From Bradyrhizobium daqingense (GTDB lineage Bacteria; Pseudomonadota; Alphaproteobacteria; Rhizobiales; Xanthobacteraceae), in assembly GCF_021044685.1 (NCBI RefSeq), contig NZ_CP088014.1:4326001-4390000 (forward strand): 64,000 bases of DNA. The letters run 5' to 3'. Below, one piece after another: positions 16,856-24,583 of this stretch. Position 1 is the first letter of the stretch, and each line of letters opens with the position of its first letter. A program made the translations under genes and the position numbers. The notes beneath the pieces were generated by a model, which was given only the letters and a program-made list of their open reading frames with translations, ran no database searches and was not told the DNA's origin.

Positions 16856-17805
16856 GCAAGCCGATGAAGAAGCCCGACCTGCGCGGCGTCACGGTGGCAG
16901 TCGTGCTGCCGTTCAAGAGCGACATGTCGATCGACTGGGACGGCTATGCTCGCGTGCTCGATTATTGCGCCTGCCCAGACGGGATTGCGGCGGTGTTCGT
17001 CAACGGACATGCCGGAGAGGGCGGCTCGCTGTCGGACGACGAACGGCAGGCCGTGATCGAGCGGACGCGCAGGCAGATCGGCGGCAAGCCGCTGCTTTCA
17101 GGTATTATCGCGCACTCGACTGCGGAAGCGATCCATCAGACTCAGCTGGCAGAATCCGCTGGCGCAGACTGCGCGGTGTTGTTCCCGCCGACGCCGCTCG
17201 GCGGTGGTGCATCAGCCACATCGCGTGCGCCGGTCGCCTACGTGCAGGCGGTCAGCTCCGCCGTCGCAATCCCGGTGTCGATCTTTCAGTATCCGCTGAC
17301 GTCCGGCTTCGGTTATTCGCCGGAGACGCTGGCGAAGATCGCCGCGCTCGAGAGCGTCATCGCCATCAAGGAGGGCAGCGACACGATGCTGGCCTATGAC
17401 GAGAACCGGCGTGCTGTGAAGCAGGCCGATCCGTCGGTTGCGATCCTGCCATCGAACTTCAATTGGTTCCTGCCGCAACTCGCCGTCGGCGGCGACGGCG
17501 TTTTGTCCGGCCTCGTCAGCCTCGCGCCGGGCCTGTTTGTCGAACTGTGGCAGGCCTCGCTCGCCGACGATCTCAACGCCATGCGCGCCGTCAACGACCG
17601 GCTATATCCGATCGTCCGGGCGATCTACGGCCCGGCGCCGATTATGGACATGCATACGCGTATGAAGGTCGGGCTGAAGGCGCTCGGCCTGATCGAGAGC
17701 GCCGATCCACGGCCGCCACTGCTGCCGGTGTTGCCGGCGCTGTGCGACGCCATTGCAACCGCCGTCGGTGTCGCGCGCGCGGCCGGCGACATCCGGCTGG
17801 CATGA
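16852..17805 (+). CDS. DapA/N-acetylneuraminate-lyase superfamily protein, paralogue 2
   Basis: 317 aa. The glycine-rich phosphate/carboxylate loop is altered from GTTGE to VNGHAGEGGSL. The catalytic Tyr (SIFQYPLTSGFGY) and Schiff-base Lys (IAIKEGSDTML) are retained. The same NGHAGE variant occurs in paralogue 3 (20632-21573), so these two form a distinct subgroup with a different substrate carboxylate pocket from paralogue 1. Gene starts and stops overlap on both sides (ATGA), showing tight co-translation. Confidence 0.88.
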   Translation: MSKPMKKPDLRGVTVAVVLPFKSDMSIDWDGYARVLDYCACPDGIAAVFVNGHAGEGGSLSDDERQAVIERTRRQIGGKPLLSGIIAHSTAEAIHQTQLAESAGADCAVLFPPTPLGGGASATSRAPVAYVQAVSSAVAIPVSIFQYPLTSGFGYSPETLAKIAALESVIAIKEGSDTMLAYDENRRAVKQADPSVAILPSNFNWFLPQLAVGGDGVLSGLVSLAPGLFVELWQASLADDLNAMRAVNDRLYPIVRAIYGPAPIMDMHTRMKVGLKALGLIESADPRPPLLPVLPALCDAIATAVGVARAAGDIRLA

Positions 17806-17816
17806 GGGGCGCAGCC

Positions 17817-18119
17817 ATGGCGGACGAAGCCTTCATCCATATCGTGCGGGTCGACATCGACCCCGAGCACGAGGCTGCGTTCAACGCCTGGTACGAGCAG
17901 ACGCATTTTCCAGATCTGCTCGCCTGTCCCGGCTGGCTGTCGGCCACGCGCTTCGTCTCGGTCGGCGAGGGGCCGAAATACGCGGCCATGTACGAGGTCG
18001 CGGGACGATGGGCGTTCGAGACGCCGGAGTTCCTGAAGGTGAAGGGCTTTGGTCCGTTCGAAAAGCGCGTGAAGAATTTCATGCGTATCCAGCTCAAGCC
18101 GATGTCGGGACCGGCTTGA
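17817..18119 (+). CDS. Small dimeric alpha/beta-barrel (ferredoxin-fold) protein, DUF4286-like
   Basis: 100 aa from ATG 17817; an ATG at 17802 that overlaps the previous stop is an alternative. The pattern FIHIVRVDIDPEHEAAFNAW, then HFPDLLACPGWLSATRF, then YAAMYEVAG is typical of small proteins of the EthD/DUF4286/ABM type. These act as small enzymes or as accessory subunits in catabolic operons. Exact function unknown. Confidence 0.7.
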   Translation: MADEAFIHIVRVDIDPEHEAAFNAWYEQTHFPDLLACPGWLSATRFVSVGEGPKYAAMYEVAGRWAFETPEFLKVKGFGPFEKRVKNFMRIQLKPMSGPA

Positions 18120-18243
18120 GATGATGAAGGTCGATGCAGCCTGCCGTGTCGCGAGATCGGGCCGGCGGCATCCAAGAAATGACGAGGGGGGAATCCCGGG
18201 CGAGGGGCTGCATCGGTCATTGGCGTCTTACTGGAGGTATTAC

Positions 18244-19080
18244 ATGGTCTCGACACTGCTTCGCCTGGGTGCGGCTGCCGCACTCGTTCTTGCATCCGCA
18301 TCTGCGCACGCCGCCTGCACGCCCGCGATCTCCGACGACAATCTGATTGCGCCGGGCAAGTTGCAGCTTTCGATCAATCCGACCAATCCGCCGCAGCAAT
18401 TCGTCGACAAGGACGGTCAGTTGCAGGGCCTCAACGTGGAGTTGGCGGCCGAGCTCGGCAAGCGGTTGTGTCTTCCCGTCGAGCTGATCCGGATGGACTT
18501 TCCGGCGATGATCCCGGCGATGGGGGCCGGCCGCATCGACGGCATCAATACCGGCATGTTCTGGACCGAGGAACGCTCGAAGCTGATGTACATGGTGCCT
18601 TACTCCATTCAGGCCATTTCGGTCGTGGTTGCACCGGATAGCGGCACAAAAATTGCTACCGAAAATGACCTGATCGGGAAAACATCCGCCGTCGAGGTCT
18701 CTACCTATCAGATGAATTGGCTCAAGAAGCTCAGCGATGCGAACGTGGCGAAGGGTGGTCCAGCCATCGAGATGCGCACGTTCCCGACCGCGACCAATGT
18801 CGTCAGTGCGCTGCTTGCAGGGCAAGTAGAGAATGCACTGCTGGTCGACAGCGTGGCGCGCGATCTCGTCGGCCGTGGCCGCGTGAAGGAAGTCTTGAGC
18901 GGGCTCGGCACGGCCAGGACCACGCTCGGCTTCCGCAACAAGACGGTCGCCGATACCGTCGTCAAGGCGCTCAACACGATGCGGGCCGACGGTTTCTATC
19001 AGGCGCTGTTCGACAAGTTCGGCCTGACGGCCATGCCGGCCGACCAGCCGCTTGCGATCGCAGGCCCCGGTCCTGCCTGA
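18244..19080 (+). CDS. Periplasmic solute-binding protein of an amino-acid-type ABC transporter (SBP family 3), copy 2
   Basis: 278 aa from ATG 18244 with CTGGAGG upstream. Signal peptide MVSTLLRLGAAAALVLASAS then AHAAC. SBP_bac_3 features LQGLNVELAAELGKRLCLP and GRIDGINTGMFWTEERSKL. Paralogue of the protein at 6929-7765, including SINPTNPPQQFVDKDGQLQG. It heads the transporter gene set SBP-permease-ATPase. The 124 bases between the preceding small gene and this start hold nothing recognisable. Confidence 0.93.
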   Translation: MVSTLLRLGAAAALVLASASAHAACTPAISDDNLIAPGKLQLSINPTNPPQQFVDKDGQLQGLNVELAAELGKRLCLPVELIRMDFPAMIPAMGAGRIDGINTGMFWTEERSKLMYMVPYSIQAISVVVAPDSGTKIATENDLIGKTSAVEVSTYQMNWLKKLSDANVAKGGPAIEMRTFPTATNVVSALLAGQVENALLVDSVARDLVGRGRVKEVLSGLGTARTTLGFRNKTVADTVVKALNTMRADGFYQALFDKFGLTAMPADQPLAIAGPGPA

Positions 19081-19096
19081 CAATGGAGACGAGCCG

Positions 19097-19828
19097 ATGA
19101 GCCATTTCAGTCCGACGGCCGCCGTCAATTACTTCTTCAACTACTTCCTGATGAAGGGTGTGCTGGTTACCATCGGCTTGACGGTGGCGGCGGTCATCGG
19201 CGGATTGATCCTCGGCATGGGCATCGCGTTGATGCGCATGTCGTCCAACCCGGTGCTCTCGGGCTTCTCGCGGTTCTACATCTGGTTCTTCCGCGGCACG
19301 CCGCTCTTGATCCAGCTCGTGGTGATCTACAGCGGCTTGCCGCAACTGGGCATCAAGTTCAGCGTGATCACCTGTGCGCTCGTCGGCTTGATCCTCAACG
19401 AGGCCGCCTATCTCGCCGAGATCGTACGCAGCGGCTTCATGGCGGTCTCCGCCGGGCAGCGCGAAGCTGCGTGGGCGCTCAGCCTGTCGCCTTGGACCAC
19501 GTTCCGGCGCGTGACGCTGCCGCAGGCGTTCCGGCTGATGATCCCGCCGCTCGGCAACTCTATCAACTCGCTGCTGAAGGCGACATCGCTCGCCTCCGTG
19601 ATCTCGGTCGAGGAGCTCATGCGCCGCAGCGACATGCTGATGCAGGAGCATTTTCAGATCCTCGAGGTCTACGCCGCCGCAACGGCCTATTATTTGATCC
19701 TCACCTCGGTCTGGGATGCGGTTCAGCGCCGGCTCGAGAAGCATTTTGGGCGATCCAACGCCGCGAAGACAAGGCGGGCAGCGACGAGGGCGACGGTCGC
19801 ACAGGCGAGCGTGGAGGCGAGGGCATGA
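19097..19828 (+). CDS. ABC transporter permease, polar amino acid type (HisM/GlnP family)
   Basis: 243 aa from ATG 19097. Several membrane helices: LVTIGLTVAAVIGGLILGMG and later segments. The cytoplasmic EAA loop that meets the ATPase is clear (REAAWALSLSPWTTFRRVTL then PQAFR). Its stop overlaps the start of the ATPase gene (ATGA). One permease gene implies a homodimeric membrane part, which two binding proteins could share. Confidence 0.93.
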   Translation: MSHFSPTAAVNYFFNYFLMKGVLVTIGLTVAAVIGGLILGMGIALMRMSSNPVLSGFSRFYIWFFRGTPLLIQLVVIYSGLPQLGIKFSVITCALVGLILNEAAYLAEIVRSGFMAVSAGQREAAWALSLSPWTTFRRVTLPQAFRLMIPPLGNSINSLLKATSLASVISVEELMRRSDMLMQEHFQILEVYAAATAYYLILTSVWDAVQRRLEKHFGRSNAAKTRRAATRATVAQASVEARA

Positions 19829-20625
19829 GCGAGACGTCGATGAGCACGAATGATGGTGCCGAAAGTGCAATGCCTCAGCCGCAATTGCGCGAGGTCCCCG
19901 CGGTTCGCATGGAGGCCGTCTACAAGCATTACGGCGACTTCACCGCGCTGGACCAAGTCGACCTCAAAGTCGGCAAGGGCGAGAAGATCGTGATCTGCGG
20001 CCCTTCCGGCTCAGGCAAGTCGACGCTGATCCGCTGTATCAACCACATCGAGAAGCACGACGAGGGCCTGATCTACGTCAACGGAACCGAGCTTGATCAT
20101 CAGCGCAAGAACATCGATGCCGTCAGGCGCGACACCGGCATGGTATTCCAGAGTTTTAACCTGTTCCCGCACATGACGGTGCTGGAGAACTGCGTGCTGG
20201 CGCCGATGACCGTGAGTGGGATGACCGAGGCGGAGGCCAAGGACCTCGCCATGCACTTCCTCACAAAGGTCCGCATCCCGGACCAAGCCGAGAAATTCCC
20301 AGGGCAGTTGTCCGGCGGCCAGCAGCAGCGCGTCGCCATCGCACGCGCGCTGTGCATGCGGCCGAAGATCATGCTGTTCGACGAGCCGACCTCGGCGCTC
20401 GATCCTGAGATGGTCAAGGAAGTGCTGGAGACCATGAAGAAGCTTGCAGAAGAGGGCATGACCATGCTGTGCGTGACCCATGAGATGGGCTTTGCCCGCG
20501 AGGTCGCCGATAGCATCGTGTTCATGAACGAAGGCAGGGTGGTCGAGCAGGCGGCGCCGGAAGAATTCTTCAAGCATCCGAAGTCCGAGCGGGCGCGAAC
20601 GTTCCTCGACCAGATCATTCACTAG
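19825..20625 (+). CDS. ABC transporter ATP-binding protein, polar amino acid type (GlnQ family)
   Basis: 266 aa from ATG 19825. All ATPase motifs are intact: Walker A CGPSGSGKSTLIRC, signature LSGGQQQRVAIARAL, Walker B IMLFDEPTSALD and H-loop CVTHEMGFA. There is a ~25-residue N-terminal extension before the first beta strand. Powers uptake by the permease encoded just upstream. Confidence 0.95.
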   Translation: MSETSMSTNDGAESAMPQPQLREVPAVRMEAVYKHYGDFTALDQVDLKVGKGEKIVICGPSGSGKSTLIRCINHIEKHDEGLIYVNGTELDHQRKNIDAVRRDTGMVFQSFNLFPHMTVLENCVLAPMTVSGMTEAEAKDLAMHFLTKVRIPDQAEKFPGQLSGGQQQRVAIARALCMRPKIMLFDEPTSALDPEMVKEVLETMKKLAEEGMTMLCVTHEMGFAREVADSIVFMNEGRVVEQAAPEEFFKHPKSERARTFLDQIIH

Positions 20626-20631
20626 GCGGCG

Positions 20632-21573
20632 ATGTCGGCGGAGATGCGGACATTCAGCGACCGCCTGCGCGGCATTCACGCCGCCACTATCGTGCCGATG
20701 GCGCCCGATTTCGACGTCGACGAGGCGCAGCTCGCAGCCCATCTCACCCTGGTGGCGTCTACACCCGGTATCAATGGGCTCCTCGTCAACGGCCACGCTG
20801 GCGAGAATTTCATGCTGTCACTGGCCGAGAAGCGGCGCGTGGTGGAATTGGCGCGCGAGCACGCGCCAAAGAACTGCCTGATCGTCTCCGGGGTCAACCA
20901 TGAATCGAGCCTGGAGGCCGCGCGAGAGGCGGCTGCGCTGGAGCAGGCTGGCGCCGACGGGCTGCTGGTGTTTCCTCCCAACAGCTGGGCGCTCGGTCAT
21001 GCCGATGACTGCGTCATCGAGCATCACCGCCGCATTCGCGACGCGACGGCCGCTCCGCTGATGCTCTACGCTGCGCCCGTTGGCGCGGGCGCGATGGCCT
21101 ACGCCCCGCCGCTGCTTACGCGGCTCGTTGCCGATCCTCGCTTCGTTGCGGTGAAGGAAGGTAGCTGGGAGGTTGCAGCCTATGAACAGAATCTCAGATT
21201 GACCCGCAAGCTGCGACCGGACTTCGTCGTGCTCGGTTCGGGCGACGAGCATTTGCTGACGAGCTACCTGGTCGGCTCAGCCGGCAGCCAGGTCAGCCTC
21301 GCCTGCGTTGTGCCGGAGCTCGTGGTCGGCCTCTGGACTGCGGCCGAGGCAGGCGATTGGGAGCGCGCGCGCGCCGCGCATGAGAAGTTGTATCCGCTTG
21401 CGGTCGCGATCTACCGCGATGCGCCTGGGGGGCGGGCGACGGTGCGACTCAAGGCCTGCCTGAAGCTGCTCGGACGTCTCTCGTGCGACGTCGCGCGGCC
21501 ACCGCAGCCGCCGGTGACGCCAAACGAATTGCAGGCGATCGAGCAGGCACTGCGCGTCGCCGGAGTGCTCTAA
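20632..21573 (+). CDS. DapA/N-acetylneuraminate-lyase superfamily protein, paralogue 3
   Basis: 313 aa. Like paralogue 2 it has VNGHAGENFML in place of the GTTGE loop, with the catalytic Tyr in MLYAAPVGAG and the Schiff-base Lys in VAVKEGSWEVA. It starts 6 bases after the ATPase stop and is the last intact gene of the rightward arm. The remains of a flavin monooxygenase overlap its stop on the other strand. Substrate unknown. Confidence 0.88.
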   Translation: MSAEMRTFSDRLRGIHAATIVPMAPDFDVDEAQLAAHLTLVASTPGINGLLVNGHAGENFMLSLAEKRRVVELAREHAPKNCLIVSGVNHESSLEAAREAAALEQAGADGLLVFPPNSWALGHADDCVIEHHRRIRDATAAPLMLYAAPVGAGAMAYAPPLLTRLVADPRFVAVKEGSWEVAAYEQNLRLTRKLRPDFVVLGSGDEHLLTSYLVGSAGSQVSLACVVPELVVGLWTAAEAGDWERARAAHEKLYPLAVAIYRDAPGGRATVRLKACLKLLGRLSCDVARPPQPPVTPNELQAIEQALRVAGVL

Positions 21574-22056
21574 GCCGCGAAGAACGGATTGGCCGGCCGT
21601 GCGAGGCCGAGATGATCGCGCAATGTCGTGCCCTCACGGTCCGACGGAACAGCCCGCGCTCCTGCAGGATCGGCACGACGAACTCAACGAAGTCCTCGAA
21701 TCCCTCGTGAAAGTAGAGCGTCATCACGTTGAAGCCGTCGGCGGCATGCTCCTCGAACCAGAGCTGAAGCGTGTCGGCGATGCGTTCGGCCGAGCCGCAC
21801 AGCACCCAATGGCCTCGGGGCGGCGGCAGTGAGATTGTAGAGGTCGCGTAGCGTCATGTTCTCGCGGCGGCCCTTGGCGAGCATGACGCTGGCGTAGCTG
21901 TAATAGTTGTCTGATGGCGGATATCCGGGACTGCCTGTCGAGATCTCAGGCCGACATGTCGCGCCCGAACCGGTCCGACAGGATGGCGAGCGCGTTGCTG
22001 CCGCTGACAAATCTCTGGAGCGTGTTGAGCTTCTCGAACGCCTTCCGTCCAATTAG
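21570..22056 (-). pseudogene. Broken flavin-dependent monooxygenase of the NtaA/SnaA/DszA (luciferase-like) family
   Basis: On the minus strand the family C-terminal third can be read in pieces in different frames: LIGRKAFEKLNTLQRFVSGS then NALAILSDRFGRDMSA followed by a stop; then YSYASVMLAKGRRENMTLRD then LYNLTAAAPR; then CGSAERIADTLQLWFEEHAA then DGFNVMTLYFHEGFEDFVEF; and, after another shift, LRDHLGLARPANPFFAA and stop. At least three frame changes and the missing N-terminal two-thirds show a pseudogene. It overlaps the stop codon of the preceding gene by a few bases. Confidence 0.75.
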
Positions 22057-22710
22057 GTCAGGTTAAGAGAAACGCTGGATGGGTGTCGTACCAATCGACA
22101 CTGCTCCTTCGATTGTGTTCCTTCATAATGAAGTCAATGCGCAGCGAACGATCGTTTGCGGATGGACCGGGTTTTTTCGGGGAGGGATCGGAAGAACGAT
22201 GATGCCCCATGTTGCTTCAAGTTCTATTGCGAGGGCGAGCGGCGACTAGGACTTCCTTTTGGGAGCATGGCCGCGGTTGCGGACAGCTCGGCGATGACGC
22301 GCGCCTGGCCGCTATACTATTTTCGCGGAAACAGTATAACTGCGGTGGACCGGGAAGATGAGGTGGTAACAGATTGAAATCGCGGCACTATCGCTTTTCC
22401 GTGGCGCCAATGATGGATTGGAGCGGGAGTTGAAGTTTTTCAATCGGCTAGAAGGCGCCGTGGGCACGGTGTGTGCACCGCGAGATCAAGAAAGTCGGTG
22501 GTTCGCAAAACGAACGGCATTTCAGATCGTGGTGTTGCTTGACGTGGTGCCCCGTCTGTAGCCGGTCGCCCGTATGATGCTGTCGATCCCAGTCGGTGCC
22601 AGTGTTCGAATGCGCCGTTCTTGCCGTCGGAGCTCGTCGCTGGTTTCCCGCAAGCCTGTGTCGTCTGACGATATCTGAGCTGCCAAACCCGAAACCAATG
22701 CGATCCACCA
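22057..22710. other. Long intergenic region between the monooxygenase pseudogene and the channel gene
   Basis: About 650 bases with no gene I can support; short open frames here show no family resemblance and have poor codon patterns. It is less GC-rich than its surroundings and contains an imperfect dyad at 22313-22338 (TATACT/AGTATA arms). A FixK-type box follows at 22711. Confidence 0.5.
22313..22338. repeat. Imperfect inverted repeat
   Basis: Outer arms TATACT and AGTATA are perfect complements, and inner arms TTTC/GAAA flank GCG. It lies about 370 bases before the box at 22711, away from any start codon. Function unknown. Confidence 0.4.
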
Positions 22711-22724
22711 TTGACGTGGATCAA
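22711..22724. promoter_or_regulatory. FixK/FNR-type box
   Basis: TTGACGTGGATCAA matches TTGA-N6-TCAA. It lies about 130 bases before the likely start of the channel gene (22855). Confidence 0.6.
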
Positions 22725-22854
22725 TCACCACGCTTGCCAGCGGCGCCCAGCTACGCATAGCCGAACAGCTGACCTGACGCAGCTGTGGCGACGCAGTCGT
22801 CTCAGACTCGGTGATGAAGACTATGATCAGCCGGTTGCAATGCGGTGGGGCGCT

Positions 22855-23301
22855 ATGATGCAGTTTCTCGTCGGCATGCTGGTTAGCCTGATCAGTATCG
22901 GGCTGCATGCACTAGTAACCGTCGTCGCGGTCGGCATCGCCCGCAGCGCAGGTTTGCGTCACACGACGCGGCCGGGACCGCACTTGATGGGCGTGATGAT
23001 GACCACCGCCGTTGTGTTGATGGTTGCGCACACACTTGAAGTCCTCGTGTGGGCCGCCACTTACGGCATCGTCGGCGCGGCAATTGCCGAAAACGGCCTG
23101 CTCTATTTTGCCTTCGTCAATTATACAACTCTCGGCTACGGGGATGTCACGCCCGTTCGCGAATGGCGGCTCATTGGCCCACTGACGGCCATGAACGGCG
23201 TGCTGCTGTTTGGATGGTCGGCGGCCGTGTTGTTCGAGGTCCTACGCAAGACGCTCGTTCATCTCGAAGCCCTCAAGGCATCTGAATCGGTTCGGAGGTA
23301 A
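22855..23301 (+). CDS. Two-TM potassium-channel-like membrane protein
   Basis: About 148 aa from ATG 22855 (ATG 22840 also possible); GGTGGGG precedes it. Membrane segments at about residues 3-27, 47-68 and 103-125. The pore loop reads NYTTLGYGDVTP, with the selectivity-filter-like TLGYGD of the ion-channel 2 family. No cytoplasmic RCK domain is attached. A FixK-type box upstream suggests expression under low oxygen. Whether it conducts K+ is unproven. Confidence 0.8.
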   Translation: MMQFLVGMLVSLISIGLHALVTVVAVGIARSAGLRHTTRPGPHLMGVMMTTAVVLMVAHTLEVLVWAATYGIVGAAIAENGLLYFAFVNYTTLGYGDVTPVREWRLIGPLTAMNGVLLFGWSAAVLFEVLRKTLVHLEALKASESVRR

Positions 23302-23325
23302 TCCCGAGGACTGCAACGGAGCGAC

Positions 23326-23480
23326 GTGGATGACGTCACGGCATCGGGACCCATCGCCGATTTCCTGTTCGGCTTGAGTGCGCTGTTCGCGATCATCAAC
23401 CCATAGGGGCTCGCCTTTGGCGCGGCTGTTCGGCGAGGAGGGCACCGGCGTGGCGAGGAAACTGTCAGTATTCCTGCTGC
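23326..23480 (+). pseudogene. Relic of a MarC-family membrane protein
   Basis: From a GTG at 23326 the frame gives IADFLFGLSALFAIINP, the typical MarC first helix, and is stopped by TAG at 23404-23406. After it the expected GLAF continues in frame, and further pieces (ARKLSVFLLL) appear in another frame. The rest of the ~200 aa protein is missing. The end coordinate is approximate. Confidence 0.5.
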
Positions 23481-23593
23481 TTTGCATTGAGCGTTCAGAT
23501 TATATTTATCAGCGGAGGCCGCGCGGTCGCTATTGGGCGGCGCGTCACGCGTCGTCCAATAGACGCCGATCCGGATGCAAATCGAACCACAGA

Positions 23594-24277
23594 TCAAGAC
23601 TGCAGATCGAGACTGGCGAGCTGCTGGCGATCAAGCAGAACGATCTGCCGCTGAGTGTTGCCCACGAAGCCGAGAACGCCGAGCTCATGCAGGCGTGAGA
23701 GAGCGCGCGAGACGGTTTCCAGCGTCAGGCCAAGATAGTCGGCGATATCGCGCCGCGACATCGGCAGCGCCATGACACCCGCAGCCGTCAGGCGCTTGTC
23801 CATCTCCAGCAGGAAGGCCGCGACCCGCTCCAGCGAGGTCTTGCGGCCCAAGAGCAGCATATGGTCTTCGGCATGCTGGAGATTGTTGGTGGTCATGCTC
23901 AGGAGGTTTCTGGCCACCATTGCATCGCTCTGGGCGACCGTTTCGAGACTATGCCGCCTCACGAGGCGCACGGTGGTGTCGACGATCGCCTCGGTGGTGA
24001 ACCGGTGCTCGTTGCCATTTTCGAGCCCGAAAATGTCCCCGACGAGGTGGAATGCGCCGATCTGACGCCGGCCGTCCGTTAGCAGCTTGTAACTTCGTAC
24101 CGCTCCGGACTTGACCTGGTAGACATATTCCGCCGGCTCTTTCTCCCCGTAGATCTCGGACCCCTTTCGATAGGAAAATTCGCTTAAACTCACCAACGCA
24201 TTTGACTCACTTCTCATACCGAGGTCACGGAGCGAATTGGGGCGCAGGGCGGAATCCGTTGCGATGCGAACAAACAT
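23594..24277 (-). CDS. FixK-like Crp/Fnr-family transcriptional regulator
   Basis: 227 aa. N-terminal cyclic-nucleotide-binding-type beta barrel (about 30-140), dimer helix, then a winged HTH with SRRDIADYLGLTLETVSRAL. The E-x2-S-R recognition-helix pattern is that of FNR/FixK proteins that bind TTGA-N6-TCAA. I see no cysteine in the whole protein, so it cannot hold the FNR iron-sulfur cluster or undergo cysteine oxidation; like classical FixK it would act by abundance. Nine matching boxes occur in this window. It is divergent from a FixJ-like response regulator that may control it. Confidence 0.9.
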   Translation of the reverse strand: MFVRIATDSALRPNSLRDLGMRSESNALVSLSEFSYRKGSEIYGEKEPAEYVYQVKSGAVRSYKLLTDGRRQIGAFHLVGDIFGLENGNEHRFTTEAIVDTTVRLVRRHSLETVAQSDAMVARNLLSMTTNNLQHAEDHMLLLGRKTSLERVAAFLLEMDKRLTAAGVMALPMSRRDIADYLGLTLETVSRALSRLHELGVLGFVGNTQRQIVLLDRQQLASLDLQS

Positions 24278-24583
24278 AGGCCAACTCCTCAGCTTGCCGC
24301 CGAATTGGTCCGTCAGACGAAATTCTTAGCCGGAAATGCGCCGCGCTATCCCACTCCCGCCGAAGTTGATTTACGATTATGCTGGTGGTTCAATCCATTG
24401 GTCCAAGGTTCATTGTACCAAGGGACAGGGGCAGCCGCTTGGATGCGCTGGATGAGAAGGTGCAGGCGCTGCGGGAATTTGGCTCATTGTATGATAGATA
24501 TTTTGAACCCCAACTGTTGAAGAAGATTTGGCGGCTTGGGAGGACTTCAATGGTCACCATCGAAATTGCACGAGAGGTGGAAG
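24278..24583. other. Divergent promoter region between the FixK-like and FixJ-like genes
   Basis: About 300 bases. A short open frame at 24379-24612 overlaps the response-regulator start and shows no family resemblance, so I do not call it. A 12-base direct repeat lies at 24397-24408 (ATTGGTCCAAGG) and 24412-24423 (ATTGTACCAAGG), a candidate binding site. Confidence 0.45.
24397..24423 (+). repeat. Tandem 12-bp direct repeat, candidate regulator site
   Basis: ATTGGTCCAAGG and ATTGTACCAAGG (10 of 12 bases identical) start 15 bases apart, about 160 bases before the response-regulator GTG. Direct repeats with this spacing can bind a response-regulator dimer; no proof here. Confidence 0.4.

Noticed and set aside
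22156..22377. Possible small gene of 73 codons in the long intergenic region
   Set aside because: No ribosome site of note, no family resemblance, and codon use unlike neighbouring genes.
22440..22908. Several short minus-strand open frames before the channel gene
   Set aside because: Mutually overlapping, without motifs, and they span a FixK box and the channel promoter.
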